Positions 27,868-36,703 of a DNA stretch of 64,000 nt are shown piece after piece (within the stretch, counting starts at the first letter, position 1; each line of letters begins with the position of its first letter). The translations under genes were made by a program, and so were the position numbers. The notes below the pieces were generated by a model, which was not told the origin of the DNA, did no database searches, and worked only from the letters and a program-made list of their open reading frames with translations. This DNA is from Nitrosospira multiformis (GTDB lineage Bacteria; Pseudomonadota; Gammaproteobacteria; Burkholderiales; Nitrosomonadaceae): assembly GCF_900111585.1 (NCBI RefSeq), contig NZ_FOHI01000001.1:124001-188000 (forward strand), given 5' to 3'.

Positions 27868-28865
27868 GGGCAGGGCCTGAGTATCTGCTGGCGGATGTGG
27901 TGCGCCAGCTCCAGGGCAGCATTGCCTTCCGCTGGCGTAACCTGGGGTAATGAACGGTTGCGGCAGGCATCGAGGAAGGCTGCGAGTTGCAGGCTCAACG
28001 TATCTTCCTGTATCCGTTGCGTGGGAAACGCAAGCGTGTGGCCGTTCACAGGCAAAGGACCCGTTGAGCTGTTGGGTGCCTTGCGATAGGTTATCCGGCG
28101 CCTGAAATCGATGACCCATGTTTCATCGTTTTCCAGTTCCGCAACCATGCGACGTTCTTCCTGCTTCGTACCCCGCCCCCAGTATGCGTCCAGGAATGCC
28201 CGGCACCCATTGGAGAAAGCCAGTTCAACTTCTGCTTCATCTATGGCTGTTAAACCGCAGCTTCTACCGGAGGCATGCAGCTCCACCACGGAGGAATCCA
28301 GGCTATGCAGAACCAGGTCAAGATCATGGATCATCAGATCGATGACCACGTCCAGTGCGCTCGGTCGCGGGGGATGTAGTGTGGTACGCACCGATCGGAT
28401 GGTACGGGCGAACGGGAGGAGTGTTCTGCCAGCGGTAAAGGCCGGATTGAAGCGTTCGATATGTCCGATTTGCAGGATGCATTGATTTGCCTCCGCTACC
28501 ATTCGCAGTTCCATCGCCTGTACCGCGGTTTCCGCAATCGGCTTTTCCAGCAGCACGTCCAGCCCCTGCTGGAGCAAGGATCTGGTCAGCCCGAAATGCG
28601 TGGCAACCGGTGTCGCAACCGATACGGCGCGGATTGTGGGCGGAAGTTCTGCAACACATGTAAACCAGGGAACATCCAGATGCTCAGCCAGGAATTGCGT
28701 AATCGGATCGGGGTCGATCAATGCCTGGAGGCGGCTTCCCGGCAAGCGGGAGTAGCACAATGCATGCAAGCTGCCGAAATACCCCACGCCGACGACAGCG
28801 GTATCAACAGGCAACGCCGGTTCGAGGACAGGGGATAGCGGCACGAGTGCATTCATCAGATTCAT
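27864..28865 (-). CDS. Gfo/Idh/MocA family NAD(P)-dependent oxidoreductase
   Basis: The approximately 333-residue protein has an N-terminal Rossmann fold (TAVVGVGYFGSLHALCYSRL), the conserved LLEKPIAETAVQA (the EKP lysine of the family) and the active-site region IGHIERFNPAF...VVIDLMIHDLDLVL. It likely oxidises a UDP-sugar hydroxyl to a ketone, the substrate for the aminotransferase encoded next. This WlbA-like partnership is inferred from gene order. ATG at 28865 overlaps the TGA of the upstream gene by one base; 28856 is an alternative. Confidence 0.87.
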   Translation of the reverse strand: MNLMNALVPLSPVLEPALPVDTAVVGVGYFGSLHALCYSRLPGSRLQALIDPDPITQFLAEHLDVPWFTCVAELPPTIRAVSVATPVATHFGLTRSLLQQGLDVLLEKPIAETAVQAMELRMVAEANQCILQIGHIERFNPAFTAGRTLLPFARTIRSVRTTLHPPRPSALDVVIDLMIHDLDLVLHSLDSSVVELHASGRSCGLTAIDEAEVELAFSNGCRAFLDAYWGRGTKQEERRMVAELENDETWVIDFRRRITYRKAPNSSTGPLPVNGHTLAFPTQRIQEDTLSLQLAAFLDACRNRSLPQVTPAEGNAALELAHHIRQQILRPCP

Positions 28866-30754
28866 CAGGAGAGCGGCATCTCTGCCAGCATCCATAGACC
28901 CAGTATCTTTCCGGTTTGCGGATTTTCGACGATACGGTCCAACGGAGGGGGAAGGTTGAAAGGCGCCAGCGTCAGGTTCACGGAACGCCATCCGCCCGTG
29001 GCGATGTCTGTGTTGGCGCTGGTCATTTCATGGCTGGTTGCCAGCAGGTACTTTGCTCCGGAGCGACGGATATTGGAAAGCGCCCGCAGAATGTCCGCCA
29101 GTGACAGGTGGATCAGGGCATCGCGGCAGAGCACTGCATCACCGCGCGGCAGGCTATCTTCTACCAAGTCGGCAACCTCGAATCTCCAGTTGGGATGGGG
29201 AAAGCGCTGCCGGTTTTCCTCTATCAGCGCAGGAACGATATCGACACCGATGTATGCATCGAGATCGATTGCAGTATGCTGCCGCCAGTTGCAATCCCCG
29301 CAGGGTGCATCCACCAGTGTGCGAACGCCGAGGCGGGTTAGCAGAGGGGGAAGTTCACGCCGCAGTATCCCAGTTCGTTCCAGCGTGGAGCCCGGCCCCG
29401 AACGGGATTCAGAACTCTGCCAGGCGTTGCAGGTATAGATTTGCTCGAATACGCTGACACGATCGCCCGGATGGCTGTTTTCTCCAGCCTTGCTCTCGTT
29501 CTGATCATTTCGATTCTCCCGGCATCGATTTTCTCGACGTGCCCGAAGGACGGCAATGGGACGATTCCATAACCTATACTTGAGCCGATAAAGCGACATG
29601 ACAAGTGGCCAGAGACGCGAATTGTGGATTTTCGCCAGCTCGAACCCGGCCTGCTCAGCACGTGTGCGCTCCGCTGCGGCTTCAGCCACAGCAAGATGTT
29701 TCTCCTGCTCCACCTGATGGCGCCTTTTGGTGAAATCGGCGATCTCGCGGAGATATCTGCTTGCCGCCTGAAGGCGGGAGTCGGAGGAGCTTTCCTGCTT
29801 CGGTTTCCTCTCCGTGGATTCGCGGACGTGCGCTTCGATTGCCTCCTGGTAAACCTGGAGAATCCGCTCGATCGCCGGATCGATACCCGCTTCTGATCGC
29901 ACGCGCCGGGTAACCTCACGCGCTCCGGCCACCTCATACCGGTCGAGTTCCCGCGTGATGGTATCCAGAGTAATGGGATTGCGCAAACTCCGTATACCGA
30001 AATTGAGCGCGCGAAAGGTTTCATAGTTGTCCGGAGTGATCATGCCCCCGAGTCCGGCTGCGTCGCAGGCTATTACAGCCGTTCCGCTGGCAAGGGCTTC
30101 AAGCGCGCAACGTGCTTTCGCAAAGACAATATCATAGCGGCCAAGAATCTGTTCAGGCCGGGCTTCACTGTGCCCGACAGAAAGGCCGATGGCATCGAGT
30201 TCGATGCCGTGGCCGGCACAGGCTCGGCGCAGGATTTCCAGGCGACCGTCCTCACCGATGTAATTACTGAAAACCAGGGCCTTGCGCGGTATGGCAGGTA
30301 AATCCGCGCGCAGGCCGAATCGCTCCAGATCGACAAAATTGCGTATTACACAAATGCGCGCGGGAGGGATGCCATCGAGGCATTGCAGTCGTTCCTGGCA
30401 GAGATCGTCCACAGCAACATAGCGCTGGATTGTGGGGAAGCGTGGCGCCATTTCTTCCCACGGCAGCCAGCCATGGCAGAAGTAGACCGCAGGCGTATCG
30501 GGAAAATGCAACATGGCCGTCATTGCATCGAGATGATGCTGGCCATGAATAATGTCGGGCGGAACCGTCAGCAGATTGAGATCGTCGATGACAGGAATGG
30601 CCGCCGAATGTAACTCCTCTGCAACCGCTCCAAGTCGAGTGCTATAGGCCACAGGGTTATGGCCGCGCCGCAGCAGCGCCGAGGCCAGGTCGCGGACATA
30701 CAGTTCAGAGCCGGCGCGGGTGTCGAGCGTGTTATTGGTTATGAGTACCCTCAT
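28865..30754 (-). CDS. Glycosyltransferase-methyltransferase fusion protein
   Basis: The 629-residue product joins two enzymes. Residues 1-310 form a GT-B glycosyltransferase (MRVLITNNTLDTRAGSELYV, NFVDLERFGLR, CALEALASGTAVIACDAAGL). Residues 330-420 are Glu/Arg/Ala-rich and probably coiled coil, ending in basic RRENRCRENRN. Residues 440-629 form a class I SAM methyltransferase (LVDAPCGDCNWRQHTAIDLD, YIGVDIVPALIEENR, LCRDALIHLSLADIL). It probably adds a sugar to a surface glycan and methylates it or its neighbour, a chain-capping arrangement known from other export systems. It overlaps the preceding gene by ATGA. Confidence 0.84.
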   Translation of the reverse strand: MRVLITNNTLDTRAGSELYVRDLASALLRRGHNPVAYSTRLGAVAEELHSAAIPVIDDLNLLTVPPDIIHGQHHLDAMTAMLHFPDTPAVYFCHGWLPWEEMAPRFPTIQRYVAVDDLCQERLQCLDGIPPARICVIRNFVDLERFGLRADLPAIPRKALVFSNYIGEDGRLEILRRACAGHGIELDAIGLSVGHSEARPEQILGRYDIVFAKARCALEALASGTAVIACDAAGLGGMITPDNYETFRALNFGIRSLRNPITLDTITRELDRYEVAGAREVTRRVRSEAGIDPAIERILQVYQEAIEAHVRESTERKPKQESSSDSRLQAASRYLREIADFTKRRHQVEQEKHLAVAEAAAERTRAEQAGFELAKIHNSRLWPLVMSLYRLKYRLWNRPIAVLRARRENRCRENRNDQNESKAGENSHPGDRVSVFEQIYTCNAWQSSESRSGPGSTLERTGILRRELPPLLTRLGVRTLVDAPCGDCNWRQHTAIDLDAYIGVDIVPALIEENRQRFPHPNWRFEVADLVEDSLPRGDAVLCRDALIHLSLADILRALSNIRRSGAKYLLATSHEMTSANTDIATGGWRSVNLTLAPFNLPPPLDRIVENPQTGKILGLWMLAEMPLS

Positions 30755-31683
30755 GGCGCTTTTCTGTTTTTCCCTGCTCTATCCGCCCCAGCCGATATCT
30801 TTGTATTCAGCCGGTTCATGATTGGCAGAACATGCTCATGAAACCGGATGACGTCCCGGTAACGCCCGTCCGCCACACGTTGTTCCCCGCGGATTTCATA
30901 AAAAGGTTTCTGTTGCAGGAAATTTCGTTCCGGCTCTTTCCCCGGTAAGACAGCCGCATACAGGTATTCACGGCCAAAAGCCTCTTCACCATACGAGCGG
31001 AACGCATCCTCCACCTCCTGCTGAAGGATTCCACCTGCTCGACTGGCATACTCGCGCATGGTTTCCAGCTTGTGCGCCAGTTCACGCTCGTTCAATTCGA
31101 TAATGCACTGCTCGCTCTCCTGCTGGATGACAGGATTCGCGCTTTCTGCACGACATGCAGTTGGCTGCACAGTGGGTCGCGGATCCCCCATGAGGGGGAT
31201 AGTGTAATGCCGGACAAGGTATTCTTTTCCATCCGCAACCCTGGCGATATTGGGGACGTTGTTGGTAATAGCCACCGCAGTCCGGACAAGTACCTCGCAT
31301 AAGTCATGTGTCGGGTTGTAACCCTCGATGCCGTCGCTTACCACCGTGCGAATATCCCGCGCAGCGATAAGTGCAGTCAACCGCTCGCAGAGGTCATCGA
31401 ACATATCGTATTCGCCATGCAGCATCTTCCTGTAGATTTGCCGGTCGGTAAGTTCACCGCACACCGGCGCGATTTCAGCCCCCAGCCCCTGCAGGATATT
31501 CAAGGTAGCCGACAGCCGGGGCTTATCATCGCTTCCTGAACCGTCGGTAAGAATGCAAACCAGAGGTTTCGTCTGCGCGATCCAGCCGTAGAGGCGCAGT
31601 TCATGCCCCGGATGGGCGATGACCAGCAAATTGCGCCTCCCGGAAAGATTGCCGGAAAGATTGTTCCGCCGGGCGTCGTTCAT
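30751..31683 (-). CDS. PIG-L-like deacetylase family protein
   Basis: The 310-residue protein begins with a variant of the family's metal motif: LLVIAHPGHELRLYGW in place of the usual AHPDDE, so the first Asp is Gly and His/Glu remain. A second conserved segment is DGIEGYNPTHDLCEVLVRTA, with the HD pair where other members have the third zinc ligand. LmbE/PIG-L enzymes remove acetyl groups from N-acetyl sugars. The substitution makes activity uncertain, but the same form occurs in polysaccharide clusters. Overlaps on both sides (ATGA) place it firmly in the operon. Confidence 0.72.
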   Translation of the reverse strand: MNDARRNNLSGNLSGRRNLLVIAHPGHELRLYGWIAQTKPLVCILTDGSGSDDKPRLSATLNILQGLGAEIAPVCGELTDRQIYRKMLHGEYDMFDDLCERLTALIAARDIRTVVSDGIEGYNPTHDLCEVLVRTAVAITNNVPNIARVADGKEYLVRHYTIPLMGDPRPTVQPTACRAESANPVIQQESEQCIIELNERELAHKLETMREYASRAGGILQQEVEDAFRSYGEEAFGREYLYAAVLPGKEPERNFLQQKPFYEIRGEQRVADGRYRDVIRFHEHVLPIMNRLNTKISAGADRAGKNRKAP

Positions 31684-33260
31684 TCCAGAACCCTTACATC
31701 GAGCGTATTCGGCAGATAAACCTGTGTCCAGAACTTTGCAGTCTGGTTAGGCAGCACTTCGAATACGTGGGCGATCTCCACGATATCGAAGAACAATGCC
31801 TGTTGATGGGCGTTGACGGGATGTGTGAGCGAAATTCTCAAGCTGTATCTGCCGTCAGTCAGCGGGAGCGATGTCCGGTAAAGCACCTCGGCCTGCTGCG
31901 ATGGCTCCAAGGTCAGCAGCGTCTGTCTTTGCATGAGGAAGTCCGCTCCTATTACCGGCGTCCGATTCTTATCGCAAATTTTGTAGTTGACTGAAAAAGT
32001 ACAGGGGCGGGCGGCTTCAACGATGATACGTATGAGGACTGATTGTCCGAATTCTGCCGAGCGTACCAGCAGTCCTTTATCATCTGTCATTTCCGCGTAA
32101 ATTACACGCACATCGCCAGTCCCCGAGCGGCAGTGATTTGCATTTTCAGCAAAGCGTGCAAGATGCTCCTTCTCCACGCTCTGGAACGGGCTTGCTGCCG
32201 TAAAGGATCCAGACGCGGAGGATCCAGACGCGACTCCAGACACCGCCCTCGAGCTGGTGGGGGAAGCAGTACGGTGAGGGGGAGTGATCCCGGTCTCAGA
32301 AGCGTCGGATGTGCTCGCGATTCTCGAATCGTTGTTTCCAGAAACGGCTACGTTTATTTTCCGGTTATTTGCTTCCTGTACTTCACGAATATAGCGTGCA
32401 ACGATATCCGGAGTGGGACCGATTTCCAGTGCCCGACCATGCTTGAGGTAAAGGGTGTGCTCACATAAGGCGCTCACCACTCCCACATCATGACTGACAA
32501 AGAGGATGGTGGTACCGCGTTCCTGCATCTGCTTCAATGTCACCATGCACTTCGCCTGGAATTCCATATCTCCCACCGCCAGTGCTTCATCTATGATCAG
32601 TACCTCCGGCTCGACCGAGATGGCGACGGCGAATGCAAGGCGTACATACATGCCGCTTGAGTACGTCTTTACCGGTTGATCGAGGAAATCGCCAATGTCG
32701 GCATAAGCAGCGATGCGCTCGTAGCGCTGTCCGATCTCGTCAGGATTCAATCCCGCAATCGATGCCGCCATATGGATATTCTCGCGGCCGGTAAATTCCC
32801 CGTTGAAGCCGGCTCCCAGTTCAAGCAAAGCCGAGACCTTGCCTTTGATATATATTTCACCCTGGGTGGGTGTCAGCGTTCCCGCGATCAGTTGCAGCAG
32901 CGTGCTTTTCCCGGATCCGTTCGGACCGACGATCCCGAAGGTTTCTCCACGACGAATCTCAAAGGAAATGCTATCCAGCGCCCGGAATTCCCGATACAGT
33001 TGCTTTCGGTTACCCCACAGGCCTTGCAGCAGCCGGTCCTGCGAACGGCCATAAATGCGATAGGTCTTTGACAGCCCCGATACGCGAAGCGCAATATCTG
33101 CGCTATTGATATCATCGGTTGCCGTTGGCGGAGAGGAGGCCATGGAGGAGTCGCATCTTGTTTCGGCTGTGAGTTCTCTCGGGACTGTCATTACAAAGTC
33201 GCGTCGAGGCCTCGTTCTGGCACGATCAAACGCTTCGGATGGAATGGGGAAGTATGGCAT
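31680..33260 (-). CDS. wzt: Polysaccharide ABC exporter ATPase, Wzt-like, with C-terminal carbohydrate-binding domain
   Basis: The ATPase core (about 55-290) has Walker A GIVGPNGSGKSTLLQLIAG, the signature VKTYSSGMYVRLAFAVA, Walker B EVLIIDEALAVGD and switch His in ILFVSHDVGVV. The C-terminal 150 residues form a Wzt-C type beta-sandwich that reads the modified end of an O-antigen or similar glycan before export. A Ser/Thr-rich linker (about 320-370) joins them. Family homology starts near residue 56 (ALRVSGLSKTYRIYG), so the true start may be 33191 or 33143; no ribosome-binding site decides. No permease (Wzm) gene lies beside it in the window. Confidence 0.87.
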   Translation of the reverse strand: MPYFPIPSEAFDRARTRPRRDFVMTVPRELTAETRCDSSMASSPPTATDDINSADIALRVSGLSKTYRIYGRSQDRLLQGLWGNRKQLYREFRALDSISFEIRRGETFGIVGPNGSGKSTLLQLIAGTLTPTQGEIYIKGKVSALLELGAGFNGEFTGRENIHMAASIAGLNPDEIGQRYERIAAYADIGDFLDQPVKTYSSGMYVRLAFAVAISVEPEVLIIDEALAVGDMEFQAKCMVTLKQMQERGTTILFVSHDVGVVSALCEHTLYLKHGRALEIGPTPDIVARYIREVQEANNRKINVAVSGNNDSRIASTSDASETGITPPHRTASPTSSRAVSGVASGSSASGSFTAASPFQSVEKEHLARFAENANHCRSGTGDVRVIYAEMTDDKGLLVRSAEFGQSVLIRIIVEAARPCTFSVNYKICDKNRTPVIGADFLMQRQTLLTLEPSQQAEVLYRTSLPLTDGRYSLRISLTHPVNAHQQALFFDIVEIAHVFEVLPNQTAKFWTQVYLPNTLDVRVLE

Positions 33261-33379
33261 GTATGTAATGTATGCCGAGAATTATCTTAGCCGAGAACCG
33301 GGGTTCCTGCTACTGGTGCCTGAAGTATCCGGAGTATCAGCGATTACGCAGTTCAAGTTTATCAATGCGGGACTGACTC

Positions 33380-34162
33380 ATGAAGGAAGCCAGTATCCAC
33401 CCAACAGCCATTGTCCATCCCGGTGCGCAACTTGGCTCGGGCGTTATCATCGGGGCTTATTCCATCGTGGAAGAGCATGTTGCGATTGGCGACGATACCT
33501 GGATCGGGCCGCATGTTGTCATAAAGGGGCATACGCGCATCGGGGACAATAACCGGATTTTCCAGTTCTGCTCGCTAGGGGATGAGCCGCAGGACAAGAA
33601 ATATAAGGGCGAACCTACCCGATTGGAAATAGGCGATCGAAATACGGTTCGCGAGTTTTGCACTTTCAACCGGGGTACCATCCAAGGCGCGGATGTTACT
33701 CGCCTCGGGAATGACAATTTCGTGATGGCTTACGTCCATCTGGCGCATGATTGCCAAGTGGGTAACTTCACGACCTTTATCAATAACGCTTCCCTGGCGG
33801 GCCATGTACAGGTGGGCGATTACGCGGGACTCGGGGGATTCACCTCCGTCCATCAGTTCGTTCGCGTGGGCGCCTACAGCTTCACCGGCTTAGGCACCGT
33901 GCTGACTCAGGACCTGCCGCCTTATCTCCTGGCGGCAGGAAATCCCGCCATGCCTTACGGTCTCAACTGGAGAGAACTCAAGCGCCGGGGTTTTTCCGAT
34001 TCCACTATCGGGGCATTGAAACGCGCCTACAAGCTGGTATACCGGTCCGGCCTTGCATTGAAAGAAGCGGAAGCGCAGCTCATGCAGCTTGCTGGCGATA
34101 CGCCGTCTGTCCAACGCTTTCTTGATTTTATTTCCGTACGAGGACGTGGAATTATCCGATGA
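33380..34162 (+). CDS. lpxA: UDP-N-acetylglucosamine acyltransferase LpxA
   Basis: The 260-residue protein has the left-handed beta-helix hexapeptide repeats (IHPTAIVHPGAQLGSGVIIG and following) and the LpxA landmarks FCSLGDEPQDKKYKGEPTRL, the catalytic histidine in VHLAHDCQVGN, GGFTSVHQFVRVGAYSFTG, and the C-terminal helix domain (LNWRELKRRGFSDSTIGALK, AYKLVYRSG). It acylates UDP-GlcNAc in the first step of lipid A synthesis. The usual neighbours lpxD, fabZ and lpxB are absent, so this may be a second copy. It diverges from the ABC ATPase gene with 120 bases between them. Confidence 0.9.
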   Translation: MKEASIHPTAIVHPGAQLGSGVIIGAYSIVEEHVAIGDDTWIGPHVVIKGHTRIGDNNRIFQFCSLGDEPQDKKYKGEPTRLEIGDRNTVREFCTFNRGTIQGADVTRLGNDNFVMAYVHLAHDCQVGNFTTFINNASLAGHVQVGDYAGLGGFTSVHQFVRVGAYSFTGLGTVLTQDLPPYLLAAGNPAMPYGLNWRELKRRGFSDSTIGALKRAYKLVYRSGLALKEAEAQLMQLAGDTPSVQRFLDFISVRGRGIIR

Positions 34163-34517
34163 TGGGTTAGCAGGGCTGATCTTTTCGGCGCGGTAAGCAT
34201 TTGGAAAGTTGCAATCAAGACTTCACTTGGTAAAATAAGCTTTCAGTACTCAGCGGAAAGATCGTACAAGTAGCTTTGGAAGGCAGCTTTGGAATCAGGT
34301 TTTATCGAATTACCTGTTACTTCAAAGGATGCAGCCCGGGTTATAACCTTTACACCACCACGATCCTTTCGATCGACTGCTGATTGCAGATGCTTCTGAT
34401 GCTTGCGCGGCTTATAAGCGCGCCGACTCCGCGTTGATGCCCGTTGCGTTATTCGTTTTTATTGATGAGGTAGGACGTGGGTTTACTGAATCACAATCTG
34501 AGCGGGAGAATCGTCAT
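34163..34517. other. 355-bp gap without a recognised gene
   Basis: Only the upstream region of the PEP-CTERM protease is seen. The words GTAGCTTTGGAAGGCA and CAGCTTTGGAATCAG repeat in tandem near 34269-34298. No RNA or terminator is evident. Confidence 0.4.
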
Positions 34518-35546
34518 ATGAAGAATCAAAAACAGAAAGCGATTGCACAGGCAACGCGGGCGGTAGTTAACGGAGGGTTGTTTGCAAGTTGCCTGTCGTT
34601 CAGTCTCATTGCAAATGCGGGCATCGATTTCCAGTTTGTATACAAGGATGCGCCGGGTACGGGATTTCTCGATCCCGTAAACGGTGCCAGTCGACAAGCT
34701 GCGCTCAACACTGCTGCCACGGAATTCTCCAGAATGTTTGGCAGCCACTTTGCCAACTCAGGGACCATTGTGCTGGAAGCGACGGCCACGAATGATCCCC
34801 AGAGCAGTACACTGGCAGGGGCCGGCAGTGAATATGTCGTTCCCCAGGTACCGGGATTCAATCTCAACGAGGTCGTGCGCGAGAAACTCCAGACAGGGAT
34901 TGATCCCAACGGAAGCAGACCCGATGGCTCTCTCGACATCAACTTTGGGAACAAATGGGAGCTGGGCTTCAACACGCCGGTTCCGAAAGAACGCTACGAC
35001 TTCTACTCCACGATGTTCCACGAATTTACGCATACGCTTGGTTTTTCTTCATCCATAGGGCAATTCGGTGATCCGCTCGGGGGTACAAAGGATGCGGGAA
35101 GCTGGAGCACCTTCGACAGCTATCTAGCAAACAAGAATGGTACTCCGGTCATTGATCCCACGACTTTCGCGCTCAATCAGACTGTCTGGGATGCGGGCAG
35201 CGTGGGAGGCACCAGTCCCTCGGGAGGCCTGTTCTTCGATGGACCTCACGCCATGGCGGCAAACGGAGACAATCCGGTGGGTCTGTACACACCGTTTCCG
35301 TGGGAGGAGGGGAGCAGCGTTTCCCACCTGGATGATAATAATAGCGCTTATGCGGGAATGATGATGCTGGCCGCCTCGGATACGGGACCTTATGCCCGGG
35401 ACTACAGCGCGGTCGAAATCGGCATGCTCCAGGATATTGGATATACGGTAACGGCTGTGCCAGAGCCGGAGGCCTACGCAATGATGCTGGCCGGCCTGGG
35501 CTTGCTGGGCTGGGGAACACGGCGCAAAAAGCGCCATGACCAGTAA
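34518..35546 (+). CDS. PEP-CTERM secreted metalloprotease-like protein
   Basis: The 342-residue product has a long signal peptide (ending SFSLIANAGIDFQFV), a zinc-protease motif in FHEFTHTLGFSSSIG (HEFTH = HExxH) and the sorting tail VPEPEAYAMMLAGLGLLGWG followed by TRRKKRHDQ. The tail places it on the outer surface via an exosortase. The catalytic domain resembles the NF038122-type PEP-CTERM metalloproteases. Start 34518 is used because GGGAG precedes it and the signal peptide begins there. Confidence 0.83.
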   Translation: MKNQKQKAIAQATRAVVNGGLFASCLSFSLIANAGIDFQFVYKDAPGTGFLDPVNGASRQAALNTAATEFSRMFGSHFANSGTIVLEATATNDPQSSTLAGAGSEYVVPQVPGFNLNEVVREKLQTGIDPNGSRPDGSLDINFGNKWELGFNTPVPKERYDFYSTMFHEFTHTLGFSSSIGQFGDPLGGTKDAGSWSTFDSYLANKNGTPVIDPTTFALNQTVWDAGSVGGTSPSGGLFFDGPHAMAANGDNPVGLYTPFPWEEGSSVSHLDDNNSAYAGMMMLAASDTGPYARDYSAVEIGMLQDIGYTVTAVPEPEAYAMMLAGLGLLGWGTRRKKRHDQ

Positions 35547-36159
35547 TGCTGGGGAGATAATCTTTCTTGCCGCCGCCTTATCCTTATGGCGGCGGCGCAG
35601 TCTGACTTGCTGGGCACTGTTACCGAGGTCTCGGACTTATCGAACTTTTCTTGCCAGGCTGTTCCCTGTTTTCATCTTGCTCCTTGTGGGGTCAGCGTCC
35701 ATGGCAGCCGAACGCACCTTGGGGCCTGAGGGTCCTCCACTCACCTATCCCATCCAGGAAGTCGATCTCCATCTGATCCGACAGGCAGGCAATGCGGCCT
35801 TTCCTGTACAGCGGATCAGCCTGTCAGGCAAGGAAAGCGCTACTTTCGAACGGGGTGATAAACTTCTGCAAGTTTTCTATCCAACCAGCGCACTGGTTGC
35901 TCTTCTGAACGAGCTTTACAGAATTCGTTTCTTCGAATTTCCTTCGCAATATACCCCACGCTATTCTGTCTTTCTCAAGGATGATGGGATGATTGCGACT
36001 TCTGCATTGCGCATGATGGATACAGGGAGCACGCGCATCTGTTTTGCGGTGACCGGTTATGAAAAATGTGTTACGTATGGACGTGATGGTCCGCATGACC
36101 TGGAGAATATCGTCAATCGCGTTTTTGACGATATTGAGAAGCAGGTGAAGCGGAAATAG
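35536..36159 (+). CDS. Secreted hypothetical protein
   Basis: The 207-residue frame has a hydrophobic segment at residues 40-58 (LARLFPVFILLLVGSASMAA) that looks like a signal peptide, so the real start may be downstream of 35536. The mature part includes YPIQEVDLHLIRQAGNAAF and LYRIRFFEFPSQYTPRYSVF, with two cysteines (ICFAVTGYEKCV) that could form a disulfide. I do not recognise the family. It follows the PEP-CTERM gene directly, with overlap if the long start is used. Confidence 0.6.
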   Translation: MTSNAGEIIFLAAALSLWRRRSLTCWALLPRSRTYRTFLARLFPVFILLLVGSASMAAERTLGPEGPPLTYPIQEVDLHLIRQAGNAAFPVQRISLSGKESATFERGDKLLQVFYPTSALVALLNELYRIRFFEFPSQYTPRYSVFLKDDGMIATSALRMMDTGSTRICFAVTGYEKCVTYGRDGPHDLENIVNRVFDDIEKQVKRK

Positions 36160-36391
36160 CGCGGAAAGCATCAGTGGGGGCTCGATGCTCTGCCCTGTAT
36201 ATTAGAGAAGCCGGCGCTTGTGGAACTCACTCGATAAGGTTGGTTGTTGCTCGTATCTATTTTATGGATTCGTTGCGAAAAGAAGAGCACTCTGCATCCT
36301 TTCAGAATCGTGCTCAATCGTCTTGCACAGGTTTTTTGCTTGGTAAACAATAAGAAGTTGATCCTGACATTTTTTTGAAAGAGGAGGTAGT

Positions 36392-36682
36392 ATGGCCAAT
36401 GAGGGTTACCACGAACCCATTGAGGAACTCTCCGACGAAACCCGGGATATGCACAAGGCGATCGTTTCGCTGATGGAAGAACTGGAAGCGATAGACTGGT
36501 ATAACCAGCGTGTGGATTCCTGCAAGGATAAGGAACTCAAGGCAATCCTCGTGCATAACCGCGATGAGGAAAAGGAGCACGCAGCAATGGTGCTCGAATG
36601 GATTCGCCGTAAGGACCCCGTCTTTTCGATGGAAATGAGAGACTATCTATTCACTGACAAGCCCATCGCCCACAAATCATAA
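36392..36682 (+). CDS. Encapsulin-type ferritin (EncFtn) without targeting peptide
   Basis: The 96-residue protein is a two-helix half-ferritin. HKAIVSLMEELEAIDWYNQR and AILVHNRDEEKEHAAMVLEW carry the diiron ligands of the EncFtn ferroxidase site (Glu32 region, Glu62 and His63 in EKEH), and Trp36-Tyr37 is also conserved. Family members assemble as ring decamers and oxidise Fe(II) inside an encapsulin nanocompartment, to which they are sent by a short C-terminal peptide. Here the chain ends at YLFTDKPIAHKS, without that extension, and no encapsulin gene is adjacent. GAGGAGGT lies just before the ATG. The upstream 230 bases probably hold its promoter. Confidence 0.88.
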   Translation: MANEGYHEPIEELSDETRDMHKAIVSLMEELEAIDWYNQRVDSCKDKELKAILVHNRDEEKEHAAMVLEWIRRKDPVFSMEMRDYLFTDKPIAHKS

Positions 36683-36703
36683 TCAATGGGGTGACCCATC
36701 GGT

